NCBI GenBank assembly: GCA_037833965.1 | Contig: AP031359.1 | Span: forward strand, 368,001 to 432,000 | From: Marchantia polymorpha subsp. ruderalis | Lineage: Eukaryota > Streptophyta > Marchantiopsida > Marchantiales > Marchantiaceae | Length of the DNA stretch: 64,000 bases | Direction: 5' to 3' | Shown: positions 20,460 through 30,994 of the stretch, in pieces | Layout: each line of letters starts with the position of its first letter | Numbering within the stretch: the stretch's first letter is position 1 | Notes under the pieces: model-generated | Databases searched by the model: none | What the model was told of the DNA's origin: nothing | The model's input: only the letters and a program-made list of their open reading frames with translations | Made by a program: the position numbers and the translations under genes

Positions 20460-20477
20460 TCCCCGGCAGCGGCGCCA
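20460..20477 (-). other. Primer binding site, tRNA-Asp type
   Basis: TGGCGCCGCTGCCGGGGA on the minus strand, the tRNA-Asp-like PBS widespread in plant Tat/Athila elements. It lies 22 bases inside the LTR end (20500), a longer spacer than the usual 0-5 bases. Confidence 0.85.
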
Positions 20478-20499
20478 AAAAGAAGTTGTCGGCTCCTTA

Positions 20500-23400
20500 T
20501 GTAATAACCCACCAAAGGCTAAAACTGCAGTATGGTGGTAAAAAGATCGAACCCACAGGGACAGAGGCAACACACAGAGTAAAAGTGTCACGTTTAACAG
20601 ACTTTTGGTAGAGTTTGAATTCTAGGCGACTGTCACTCCCAGAAATACTGTAGTGCTCGACTCGGAGGCTCGACTCGGAGGAGGAACTCAACTCGGAGGA
20701 TGCTCGGAGGATGCACGGTACAGCTTGGTCACTCAACACACACACACACACACCTGAAACTGGCAAAAAGCACAACTCGGAGGTCGGTCAGGACCTCCGC
20801 TTCGGATTTCAGGAGGAAAGTGTCTCGCAAGTTCACTCAGAGGTTCTGCAGGAAGTGCCTCCCACTCCGGCTTTTACTGCCCTTCCGCCAGGAACTAGCG
20901 GGGGTACCCGGACTGGACTTCTCACTTCGGAACGAAGCCTCTACGTACGCCGTGGACGTCACCCTCGACTATCACACAAAACGCAGGGAGTGCAGACCCG
21001 ACTGAGAACTTACTGAAAACACGATCCAGTAACACACACACAACCTGAATTACAAACCAAGGTTTACACGAAGTAATGAAACTTCACATTGGCATTCAGG
21101 GGAAACTTCCCGTAGGAGTACAATCAGGATATGTCACTCGAAGGAGTAAGGGGGAACTGTTCAAGTCTCTAACTCGCAGCCGGCTCTGAGCATCAGAAAT
21201 CACCCGCAGGTGCAGATCCGCACTACTCAAGTCTCTAACCGGGTGCGAGCTCTGAACATTCAGCCGAAGGCCTTCAACTACAACATACGGTAACTTCGCT
21301 ATGCTGCAGCTTCTCTACGTGGTGCCAGGACCAAAATGCACAAACACGCCAAGAAAGTGAGTTCCTGATCTGCACTTCCGAAACTGGAAGAGTCCCAAGG
21401 CAAAACGCCTTGATCTACTTTATACTCTCAAAAGATCCTAACTAGCACTACGCTATCCTATCTACCACTCGCAGCATCTGCGCGAAACCAAACTACTCTA
21501 CTGCACTCGGCAGATCCGGTGCTGCGCCTCCTGCGCGCCGGACTGCTCCGCGTACTATCTCTACCCTGCCAGTCTTCCGACCGGCTGCGTAACCCCAGGC
21601 GTCGGAGCGCTGCAGTGACTTCCGACTGCAAGTGCGCCATAGTGTCGCGCGCACCCGACAGAAAAGTTTCTAATTTCCTTGCCACTCGCCGCCGACTCCG
21701 ACTGTCACCTTCCGTCAATGCCGCCGCCCGAAGCTCGAACTCCCGGAGTGTAACCCTCTCTTGAGCTGCCACCTCCCAATGGGTGTATCCGTTTAGACAA
21801 CGAGTCACCCGTGCCGCCAACTCTCCTCGTGCCCTGCAGCTGCTCTCCACCTCTGCCAGCTGCATTTCTAAATCCGCACGTTGTGCCCTCAAATCCGAGC
21901 ACTCGGTTTGCAAGTTGCACAACAACTCCTCATCCTCCTTCCGGGCTCTTTGACTTTCCTCTAAGGCGCGCGTCTGGCGCGCAAGCTCGGCTGCTAGGAC
22001 TTCGTTCTGTCTCCGCTCCTCCTGCAGTTCCGACTCGATCTTTGCCCGTATTAGTTCGGCCTCCGCCTGACTCTTCGTCGCCGCATCCTCCTTCTGCTGC
22101 TGCAAGGCTTGGTACAGCTTCTGGGTGACCGCCAGGTGTTGTCGGAGGGCGGTGTTCCTATCCACATATACTCCGCATCTAGAGGCCCACCTTGCCACCT
22201 TGCTCCTCGTCCTTCGCCTGATTGTCTCCACATAAGACTGCGGTTTTAAGGCACTTCCGTATTTGGATGTCTTGCGATCCAGATATCGCAGGAGTGGAAC
22301 TATCTGTTCGCACAGCACCCCTGTTGGCGTTTTCTGCACTGACTCCTCTTCTTGCTCTTCCGAGCTCGTATCATCCTCAGTCGCGAGGATTTCAGTCGCC
22401 ACCGAATCCCTTGGCGACTCCCTGGAACTGTGGCGCGCAGCAGCTTCTGCTGCGACTGCTGCTCCACTGCCTGCTAAAATATCCAGGGCAGTGGGAGATC
22501 CCACTGCTTGAGCCCCTGTTCCGGCTCGATCTTCGGTTTGTGAAGGGGTCGACGCCGTAGTGACTTTTGTCACTCTTGCACCGCCCGCTTCTGCTGCCTG
22601 TCCTTCCGGCGCAATCTGCGCGGAAGGTGTCCTTGCTGAAGGTGCGTCCGCCGAAGGCGTCCGCACACTGGTCGTTGGCCCCATCCGTCTTGCAGTCGGC
22701 GAATCCGGCTGACTCTCTGTTGTCCGACTCGCAGTCGGCCGACCATTAGTTGTCCGACTGGGAGTCGGATACACCCTGCGCGTCTTGACTCCACTTGGCC
22801 TACTTGTTGGTGGCGTTCTTCCAGAAGTGCCTTCCGCCGAAGACGACCCTCTGAGGATTGTTGGCTCGTCAGCCAAACTCTCTCCCGCTTCCGGCCTGCT
22901 GTCCGGTTCAACGCGCCGTTCAGTTGGCCTTCCTTCCGTCTGTCGACCTTCAGTCATCCGACTCGCAGTCGGCCGGTCGTCAGTCCGTCCATCTCCTCCC
23001 GAAGGCCGTGGTGCCTTCTGTGCAGAGGTTTCTGCCGTCTTCCCTAGGACCTGAGCAATTATCTCTTCCTGCGTGAGATTCCGCCGGGTCGGAGTTCGCC
23101 TGGTCTCCTCAGTAACAGTTGGCATTCTGCGTGCCCTCTGTTTTGGTCGACTATGAGGCTCGGGGGTGGGCCGACCACGAGTCGGCGCAGCTGGTACTTC
23201 CGGCTGCCTGTCCTCAGGTCTCTCATCCCACTTCCGCTTGCGCGGAATGCGCTCACTTCGACGTTCTTCTGCTGCTCTGGCTGGAGCCGGAGCCGGAGGC
23301 GTACTGGCAGGTTCCTCGTCCGGATCCGTGTCTACTTCGGCCTCCCTCGAATATCTACCTGGATAAGACCGGCTCAGCTGCGGAAACCGAGTTTTCTCAG

Positions 23401-25369
23401 CATTCGTCAAACATCCCATCGCCCGGTAAAACACGATTAAGTAAGGCGATAGATGATTGAGCGTTCCTCCCCTCTCTTCTTGCGCATGTTGGCGCGTCAC
23501 CTTCCACAGAAGTCGTGCCCAATGCACCGGAGCTCCTGACAACACTAGCTCCACGAACTCTACCTGCCAACCATGCATGTAAGCGGTCTTGGTCGGCTGC
23601 AATATCTGCAGCAATGCTGTCGCGACATTTCTCCGCAATCGATCCTTGTAATCCCGAGTCCGGAAACCGTTCTTGGGATGTCTAGCCACCTTGAAGAGCT
23701 CATTGTAAGAGACTTCTTCCTCTTGGGACACTTTCACGCTGTCGGCCTCGAAGAGGAGATCCCCTTCCTCGCCGGCACACCTGCCCAACACCTGCGCCCA
23801 ATTGCCAATTTCCCATCTCTCTGGGTGTGGGCGAAATCCGCGAGAAGGCTTGTGTCTCTCTTGCAGATACTCGCGCACCATCTCCGGACACGTCCAATTC
23901 CACCCCCATAGGAGAAAATCGAGCTTCAACCTCAACAGCACATCTTGAAATGCGCGTAGACCGATCTGCGGCACCCTGAGTGGAGACACTCGCAGCTGGG
24001 GAACCTTCGACATTGCGTTGCCTGCACACACACAAACGTTCTCCCTTTCGCTCGCTCTCTCACAATCGCCACTGCGCGTCGGCCACTCAAGCACTGACTG
24101 CTCACTCTCTCTGCGCTCGTTCAAGATCGCTACTCCAATTCTTTCAAGGTCCGCCAAGATCCTTGCGCAACTCGTCTCCGCACTCTCTACTCTCACTGCA
24201 GGTCGCTCCGCCCTTGCGCGTAATCTTGGAACTGGAAATCGCAAAGTCAAGAATGAGAGAATGAGACTGGAGCGCAGTCTTTTCTTCTCCGATTTCAAGA
24301 ACGTCCAACGTTCTTACTGGTTGCAACGTACGCAGCCGGCTATACGGCTTAACGGTTCGCCCTTTGCATGCGCGAATTCACGTCTCCGCCTTGCGCGCAT
24401 TCGCATGCTTAAACGTTGAATTCTCCCGCCGCCGCCACCTTCCGGACTCGAGTCCGCTGCAGGGTATACGTCGGCCCTGTTGTCTTTTCCTAACCCGCCC
24501 TTCTCCGGAGGCGTGTTGCCGCTGGTGCGTTCATTATCCGTCGGCGCCTTGCTGGAGGCGCACATCCAGCCGGAGCGAATTACGCCGGCGCGCAGTCGTA
24601 CCGCCTATTTTGTCCTTTATGCCTCGTCCGTTGCTGCCAGCGCATATCCGTCAGCGCAACTCATGCCAGCGCATCCGACCGTCAGCGCCACGTCGGAGGC
24701 GTACATCCGACCGGCGCTTTCCTTCCATGAACAGCCGCCAAGGGCGCTTCCGACTCTGAGTTGGTTTCCTCCTGTGAGCGCGTGATTCCGCCGAAGGCGC
24801 ATCGCCGAGGGCGTACGGGAATCCTTTCCGGCTGTGAACCCTAGCGCGAACGGCGCATGTCCGGCTACGAGTTTTCCGACGCTCATAACTTCTCCATTCC
24901 TGATCCATCTCCGGCGCTCTTGGACTCGTTAGAACGAGCGTCCCGAGCTCTTTCTAATGCAACTTCAACCAACTGGATCTACCGTGTATCCCGATTGTTA
25001 TGAAGGTTTTCCCTTTCCGCGCTAGCGGCGCTTCGCCGAAGGCGCACTCATGGTCGGATGCCTTTAGAGGTCCGGGCCCTTCCCCTGACGTCTTTAGCAC
25101 AACCTCCTCCTGAGGTGTCTGCGCCGGAAGCGTAGCTTCCTTATACGCTAGAGGCGCGTGAGTAGAGATACCTCAAAAAGGAGCTTTTGCCGAAGGCGCC
25201 GAAGACGTTGGCGTTGGTACATCCGACTACGTGATTCTTTGTGCCCTCGTGACGATCTCATCAATCCACTCTATTTAGCGTACCCTTCTCTAGCTACAAA
25301 CACTGCTTTGGTACTAGTTTTCTGAAATTGTTTAAATTCTGCAAAAAAAACAAAAAGTGTGTTACCACA
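20500..25369 (-). repeat. 5' LTR (4870 bp) with internal ORF
   Basis: Partner of 9831-14700, same length and same ORF content, consistent with no or almost no divergence since insertion. Leader 25369-24014 and tail 21457-20500 contain no recognised gene beyond the motifs listed for the 3' copy. TSD CGTCC follows at 25370. Confidence 0.93.
21458..24013 (-). CDS. LTR-encoded protein, 5' LTR copy (851 aa from the conserved ATG)
   Basis: Same translation as the copy at 10789-13344: globular N-terminal domain, Pro/Arg/Thr-rich repeat linker, long coiled coil, basic tail. Frame open to 24298 (946 residues). Being upstream of gag in the sense direction, this copy would be the first cistron if transcription begins before it, or silent upstream sequence if the TATAAAG near 21425 is the promoter. 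The sequence alone does not decide which. Confidence 0.75.
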   Translation of the reverse strand: MSKVPQLRVSPLRVPQIGLRAFQDVLLRLKLDFLLWGWNWTCPEMVREYLQERHKPSRGFRPHPERWEIGNWAQVLGRCAGEEGDLLFEADSVKVSQEEEVSYNELFKVARHPKNGFRTRDYKDRLRRNVATALLQILQPTKTAYMHGWQVEFVELVLSGAPVHWARLLWKVTRQHAQEERGGTLNHLSPYLIVFYRAMGCLTNAEKTRFPQLSRSYPGRYSREAEVDTDPDEEPASTPPAPAPARAAEERRSERIPRKRKWDERPEDRQPEVPAAPTRGRPTPEPHSRPKQRARRMPTVTEETRRTPTRRNLTQEEIIAQVLGKTAETSAQKAPRPSGGDGRTDDRPTASRMTEGRQTEGRPTERRVEPDSRPEAGESLADEPTILRGSSSAEGTSGRTPPTSRPSGVKTRRVYPTPSRTTNGRPTASRTTESQPDSPTARRMGPTTSVRTPSADAPSARTPSAQIAPEGQAAEAGGARVTKVTTASTPSQTEDRAGTGAQAVGSPTALDILAGSGAAVAAEAAARHSSRESPRDSVATEILATEDDTSSEEQEEESVQKTPTGVLCEQIVPLLRYLDRKTSKYGSALKPQSYVETIRRRTRSKVARWASRCGVYVDRNTALRQHLAVTQKLYQALQQQKEDAATKSQAEAELIRAKIESELQEERRQNEVLAAELARQTRALEESQRARKEDEELLCNLQTECSDLRAQRADLEMQLAEVESSCRARGELAARVTRCLNGYTHWEVAAQERVTLREFELRAAALTEGDSRSRRRVARKLETFLSGARDTMAHLQSEVTAALRRLGLRSRSEDWQGRDSTRSSPARRRRSTGSAECSRVVWFRADAASGR

Positions 25370-25374
25370 CGTCC
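25370..25374. repeat. Target-site duplication CGTCC (right)
   Basis: Second copy of CGTCC, directly after the LTR start read on the plus strand as GTTACCACA. It rejoins the interrupted LTR ORF. Confidence 0.92.
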
Positions 25375-27111
25375 GCAGGAGCAGTGGACCACGCTAAGCC
25401 TTCGGCGGACGAGAGACGGCCTTCGGGTCAGGAGTTACCACGTGCGGTGCGGACGAGTGTGCCGCCTACGCATAGGCAGGACTCACCCCCGATACAACGT
25501 AGGAAGGGGAAGGAGCCGGCGGAAGATCCGCCTTCGGCTCAAGGGCCTTCGGGGCAAGGCCCTCCGGCGGAAAGAGCGCCGGGATTTGCGCCTTCGGCGC
25601 CAGGGCCTTCGAGCCAACGAGTTACAAGCAGGGAGCAGGCGGAAGCCGCACCTTCGGCGGGAAATCCGCTGGACGAGGCGCCTTCGGCACAAGGGCCTTC
25701 GGACCAAGGGACATCGGACGGGCCGCCTTCGGCTCTATCGCCTTCGGCGGGTGAAGCGGCGGGATTTGCGCCTACGCGTAGGCCGGACGCATTCCTCGCG
25801 CAGAACCTAAGGGGAGAGCAGGACCGATCGAGGGAGCAGGACCTAACGGAGGAGCGGATTGTATGTCTGCAGGATGAAATTCGTGCGCGCGATGCACAAT
25901 TACACCCCGCGCAGACACATTCCGCACGATCGCCTTCGGCGGTAGATGCAGGCGGCGAAGACATTACAATCGACGCACGACAGGCGGACGATGGGGATGT
26001 GGCACGGCCGCATTCACCCACCGCCTTGGATATTTTAGCGGGGAGCAGCGAGGCTGCAGGAGCGCCATCGGCGGCAGAACACGCAGACCACTCGCAGCCC
26101 CACTCAGGCCAGTCGCCGACGCAATCAATGGCGACCAAAATCCTCCCTTCGGATGATGATGAAGAAGGAGGATCCACGGAATCAGTGTCGGGATCGGGAT
26201 CCACCAAGGAGGAGGAGGAAGAATTAGTTGGTGCGCCGGCGGCGGCGCTCTGTGAGCAGGTAGTACCTCTGCTGAGGTACTTGGATCGCAAGATGGAGAA
26301 ATACGCGGATCCTCGCCAGCCTGGGTCCTACATCGAGTTAGTGCGCAGGCGAACTGGCACTAAAGTCCACACCAACAAGTTGCTAGCTCGGGTGGACCGG
26401 GAACTTAAGGAATTGCGAGAGAAGCATCAATGCTTGTGGGGTCAGTACAATCTCAATCAGAAATTGTACAAACACTACGACAAGGTGAAGGATGGGAGAC
26501 TGGAAGAGCTCACCAAGGAGCAGGTGAAGGTCAAGGAAGCACTGATTTCTGAGAAGACTTAGAATCAGGTTTTGTCAGAGGAGCTCGTGCGACAGACGCG
26601 GTTGTTAGAGCAGTGTCAGCTCGCGCGATAGGCGGTTAAGGAATTAATCCGCAGGCTGCAATCCGAGTGCGGAGAATTGAGAGCACAACGTGCGGAGGCC
26701 GAATCGCAGTTGGTAGTAATTGAAGACGGTCGCCGACGAGAGGCAGATCGCACGAAGGAAGAGATGGCGAGGCGAGTCACCCACTGTCTCAAGGGCTACG
26801 CCCACTGGGAAGTGGCGGCGCAGGAGAGACTCACACTGCGGGAGTTAGAGCTTCGTGCAGCCGGATTGTTGACGGGTGACAGTCGGAGTCGGCGGCGAGT
26901 AGCGAAGAAGCTGGATTCTTTTCTATCGAAGGCGCGAGACACCATGGCCACCCTTGAGACGGAGGTTTCCGCGGTGTTGCGGCGATTGGGACTGCGCAGT
27001 CGAGCTGAGGACTGGCAGGGTAGGGAGTTAGTGCGCGGCAGTCCGTCGCGCAGGAGGCGAAGCACAAGTTCCGCGGAGTGTAGTGTAGCGTGGTTCCGTG
27101 CCGGCGTGTAG
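25375..27111 (+). pseudogene. LTR-encoded ORF of the solo LTR, C-terminal part
   Basis: Continues 8856-9830 in frame (AGAVDHAKPSADERR). First a Pro/Ser/Ala-rich linker largely built from 'PSA' units encoded by CCTTCGGCG, then VVPLLRYLDRKMEKYADPRQ and a coiled coil, ending 'LRRLGLRSRAEDWQG' and a basic tail. Two in-frame TAG codons (26560-26562 and 26629-26631) interrupt it. Compared with sister copies the first is CAG changed to TAG, and the second is best aligned with CAG too. Otherwise the frame is intact from 8856 to 27111. Confidence 0.75.
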
Positions 27112-28123
27112 CGTAGTGCAGTGTAGTGCTAGTTAGGACTTAGAAGGTATAAAGTAGTTCAAGGCGTCTTGCCTTGGGATCTTTCCCAACATCGGAAGTG
27201 CAGATCAGGAACTGATTTCCTCTGCGTGTTTGTGTCCTTAGTTCTGTTACCACGCAAGAGGAGCTACAACTTGGCGTTCCGCATTTTGTAGCTGAAGGCC
27301 TTCGGCCGAATGTTCAGAGCTAGTACATTGGTTAGAGACTTGAGTAGCTCGGATCTACACCTGCGGGTGATTGCCGATGCTCAGAGCCAGCGACGAGTTA
27401 GATACTTGAACATTTTCCCCCTTACACCTTTGAGTGGTTGTTTCTGATTGTACTCCTTCGGGATTTTTCCCCTGAATGCCAAAGTGAAGTTTTGCTACTT
27501 CGTGTAAGCCTTGGTTGTAAATTCAGGTTACGCTGCAGCAGGTGCTTTCCGGGTAACCCCTGTAGTATTTCTGGGAATGACAAGTGCCTAAGAATTCAAA
27601 CTCTTCAATAGACTGTTATGGTGTGTTACTGGAACGTTTCTCAGTGAGTCCTTCCGTGCGGACCTGTGTTCTCTACGTGTTCTGTGAGTTGAGAGTGTTG
27701 TTCACCGCGTATGAGTGACTTCGATCCAAAGTAGGCAGTCCAAACCGGGTTCCCTATGCTAGCAGAAAGCTAGTGGAAGGGCTGTAAAAGCCGGAGTTGG
27801 GGGTCACTACCCCCAGCTTTGCTCAGTGTACCCTCGAGAGACTTTCTCCCTGAAATCTTGAGTAGAGGTCCTAACGGATCTCTGGATTGTGTTTCTGTAG
27901 TTTCAGGTGTGGGTGTGTGTGTGTGTTACGCTGCACTGTGCGACCTCCGAGTAAGCTCCAAGTGGACACTTGCAGTATTTCTGGGAGTGACAGTCGCCTG
28001 AGAATTCAAACTCCTCAATAGTCTGTTAAAAGTGACACTTTGTACCCTATGTGTTCCTCTGTCCCTGTGGGTTCGACCTTTCTACCACTATATTGCAGTT
28101 TTAGCCTCTAGTGGGTTATTACA
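27112..28123 (+). repeat. Tail of the solo LTR
   Basis: Non-coding end of the LTR: TATAAAG with the CAAGGCGTCTTGCCTTGGG hairpin at 27147-27178, pyrimidine- and GT-rich stretches, and two related segments (27540-27620 and 27940-28030, both 'ATTTCTGGGARTGACA' to 'CAATAGWCTGTTA') that look like an internal duplication. It ends AGTGGGTTATTACA. No gene seen. Confidence 0.65.
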
Positions 28124-30994
28124 GCTTCCGTCAGCTCCTAATCTACGCAACACGCTTAGAATCTCTAATTCTAAATTCTTCCGTGCCTCTTGTAATCTGG
28201 AAGAGAAAGAATTGACTAATTTTGTTAACTGATTGTGCTTTGCGGCTCCGCTGGTCGTCATGCCCATCAATTGCCGCTCCAACAAATCTAACTTCAACCA
28301 CTTCAGCGTGGAATTTTGACATCACAAACTTGCGCAGGCACTTCTCTACACGCAAACACAAATTGGCGGTTGTCTCTTCCCTCAGCTGACGATACGCCGC
28401 CTTTCCCTATTCTGCTCTCGTCCGTGACGCCTCCAACTGCTTCGTAATTGCCTTTAACTGCTCTTGCAACCGATCGCAATCCGCTTTGAACCTTATTCTA
28501 CATTCAACCTCCGAAGACTTGGCCGATTCACACTCCGTCAATTTTTGAGCCCATTCGGCTAATTCGACTTCGTGCTTCAAAAGCTACTCCGCCAAATTTG
28601 CCATAAGCTCATTTGCTTGTTGCAACTCCCTTCTATGGGCCTAAGTGGGTGCCCTAATCCTTTCTTTTAGCTCCATACGCTCAATCTTCAGCGCGGCAAT
28701 CCATTGTCGAAGGTCTTCGGCCTTCTTTTCCTCTTCGGCTCCACACTCTTTTTCCTCCGCTGCGTGCAAATGATCGCGCTTCATCAGATCCGCAACTCAT
28801 CCACACGACACGATTCTTTGTTAAAGGCCACCCTAGTTGCTTCCAATCTATCCCGAAGATCTATTGTCGCCTTCCGCGCATTCTCAATGTCAACCCGAAG
28901 GCTCGTGCAATCACGCTCCGACGATGCACAAAGGTACTTCTCCGTTGTCAAACTCTTCTGAAGTTCAACACATTCTAACTCCGTTTGCCAAAGTCGCTTT
29001 TCCTGCTCGTGCAAAGTCACGTTCATGATTGCGCACTCGGACGACAAGCTCGCAATTCTTTTGTTTGCCATTGCAGTTGCTGCCTCCCACTCTTGCTTCA
29101 CTGACTATAAATAGAATTCTGTGTCCTTCAAAACAACATACTTCTCTCTCTTTCCATTCAAATACTTCAGTAGGGAACCACGCTATTCTGCAAGAAGTCG
29201 GGAAAGAAAACTACTAACTCCTTTGATTCTTCCTCCGAAGCCTTCTTCTTCTCTTCGAGTCTTACCTGTTCCTCGGATGGTGGGAGCGATGGAACCTCAG
29301 GAAAATCTACCACCGTCCCACCAACCTGCGCGACTACCTGCTCGAGTATCTATTCACTCAATGTGAGCTCCTTTGCTAGCTCTTCACTCGTCTTCGGCTG
29401 AGGTACTTCTTCCCTCTCTATAGATTGCATTCGCTCCAAAGGTGGAAGACTTGGACTTACCGTTACCGTCCTCTCCTCCGAAGGTTCTACTTCTACCTCT
29501 GTCAAGGGCCTCGTTCTGTACTACCAAAGGTCTTTCCTCTTCTGCCCAAAGATTTGGCTCCTCATGCATATCTTCGTCCGTCGTAGAGGTAGGTGCCTCC
29601 GACATCGCAAAACTACTCTCCAAAACTCAAACACCACTCTCTTGCGATTTGCTTTCTTCTTTGGCCTAGCCCGGCGCTTTGGCATCCTAATCTGAGTTAC
29701 CTATTTCTCGGCCATTTGCGACTATGGTCTTCTGCCTACACCACTATTGTCAACTACCTTCCATGTCTTCGCCGGTCTCCTATCTGCAGGGTCCCTGGTC
29801 GTGACAACGTCCACTCGAACTTGCCCTTGTGCTTTCCTTCGGGAAGGCTCTTCGGCTTGGCCATTGTCTTCCTCCTTTGTTTCTTCCTCCGACTCGATTA
29901 TCAACACCTCCGCTCCTCAGGGAATCGCTTCTCCTCGGTTTTCGTCAACAATCCCATCCCTCGATAAAAATTGACCAAGTAGGGCGTTAGATGATTACTT
30001 AGACCTCCCTTCCATCTGGCTAAACATTGGTCCAAATTAGGTCGTGGAAGATCTTCGCCTAATGGATTGCTTCCCCTCTCAATGCTTGTTCAAAGAATCC
30101 GACCTGTCATGATATGACATAGATTGTGCGTTGCGGTCGTAGATTGTGCATCATCTCTAACGCAATCACACGCCTCTTTAGGTCCTTGTACTCTGCTGTC
30201 CGCCATCCATTTGTGCTCGATCACGCGTTCTTGAAGAGTGGCACGAATGTGAACTCTTCTGTGCCCGTGACCTTTACACTCTCCTTCTTGAACATAAAGT
30301 CTCCATCCTTTCCTTCGCATGGTACTAAAACCCTCGTCCAGTGGTCAAGCGTCCACAGCATCGGATTGTCGCAGAGATTGTCACTTCATTCCGATTGTTA
30401 TTCATCATCTCCTTGCATATGGTCGCCAACACACAATTCCGGTCCCAAAGCAAAAATTCTAGGTGCAGCGCGACAAGCTCTCGTCGGTAGGTTCATAACT
30501 CTTCAAAGGGTTTCTTAAGCGAGACCAATTTCCACACAGCAGCTTTAGCGGGTTGCGTCATGTCTTCGGTCGCGTATTTGCTGCTGCTAAAGCCAATCAA
30601 TTGCAATTTTTCCTATCTCTCTCTCTCTCTCAATGTCAGCGCAAATGTGTCAGCTTTGTGCCCTTATCCTCAATGCCCTAACAATTCCCACACGCGCGCA
30701 AAGTGGCACTCTGTACGCGTGCGGTTCTTGACCGGCCATTGGCGAATTCAAATTGTGACCAATCGTCTTCGCCAAAGGTCCGGCTGTTGCATCGCCAAAA
30801 ATGTCAGCGCTGATAATTCACAGATTCAAAGATCTTTGGCCGAAGGCAAATTCCATTTTCCTTTCTCCTAAGTAACGAATTTCAATTTAACCTCCTAACT
30901 CTTGTGACTAAGGACTTATATGTATACGTTCTACCATAAATATGTTTAAATTTTTGTTCTCTATGCAAAAATAAAAAAAACTAGGTATCATACC
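28124..30994 (-). repeat. Family Y 3' LTR, second part (Y1)
   Basis: Continuation of 7069-7710 after the solo LTR; opens with the TSD GCTTC (28124-28128). In sense direction it begins near 30994 (about ...CTAGTTTTTTTTATTTTTGC) and includes a (GA)n tract at 30617-30635 before the ORF start at 30561. Combined length about 3.5 kb, like the 35786-39311 LTR, but clearly diverged from it by eye. Confidence 0.65.
28129..30561 (-). pseudogene. LTR-encoded ORF remnant in the Y1 3' LTR
   Basis: Starts at ATG 30561 (MTQPAKAAVWKLVSLKK, homologous to MAPPMPPKVQKLVPLK) and soon meets a stop. Further fragments: N-terminal domain 30090-30320 (heavily damaged), acidic linker (29384-29623, with EEPNLWAEEE), coiled coil (28784-29101, 'KQEWEAATAMANKRIASL') and the 'LSVLRRLGADGS' tail just before the junction. 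Many stops and frameshifts. Confidence 0.65.

Larger units (their letters stand above)
9831..25369 (-). mobile_element. Complete Ty3/gypsy (Tat/Athila-type) retrotransposon with 4870-bp ORF-bearing LTRs
   Basis: Full-length element of 15,539 bp on the minus strand: 5' LTR 20500-25369, PBS 20460-20477, gag-protease 20416-17579, UAG readthrough site, pol to 14738, PPT 14713-14701, 3' LTR 9831-14700. The LTRs start TGTGGTAACAC and end GGGTTATTACA, have equal length, and encode the same 946-residue translation. The 5-bp TSD CGTCC is perfect. The integrase lacks a chromodomain, the RT box is FIDD and the PBS is tRNA-Asp-type, which together indicate the Tat/Athila side of Ty3/gypsy. All ORFs are open, so it is potentially autonomous and recently inserted. 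It landed inside the ORF of a related LTR. Confidence 0.92.
7711..28123 (+). repeat. Solo LTR of the large-LTR family, split by a nested element
   Basis: Starts TGTGGTACCCC and ends GGGTTATTACA, flanked by GCTTC on both sides. After removing the nested element plus one TSD copy (9831-25374) it measures about 4869 bp, practically the same as the 4870-bp LTRs nested within it. No internal gag-pol region belongs to it, so it is a solo LTR left by LTR-LTR recombination. It carries its own LTR ORF (8856-9830 continuing at 25375-27111). The leader 7711-8855 is rich in the GCCTTCGGC and CCTACGCATAGG motifs and has no gene I can support. Orientation is opposite to the nested element. Confidence 0.88.
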
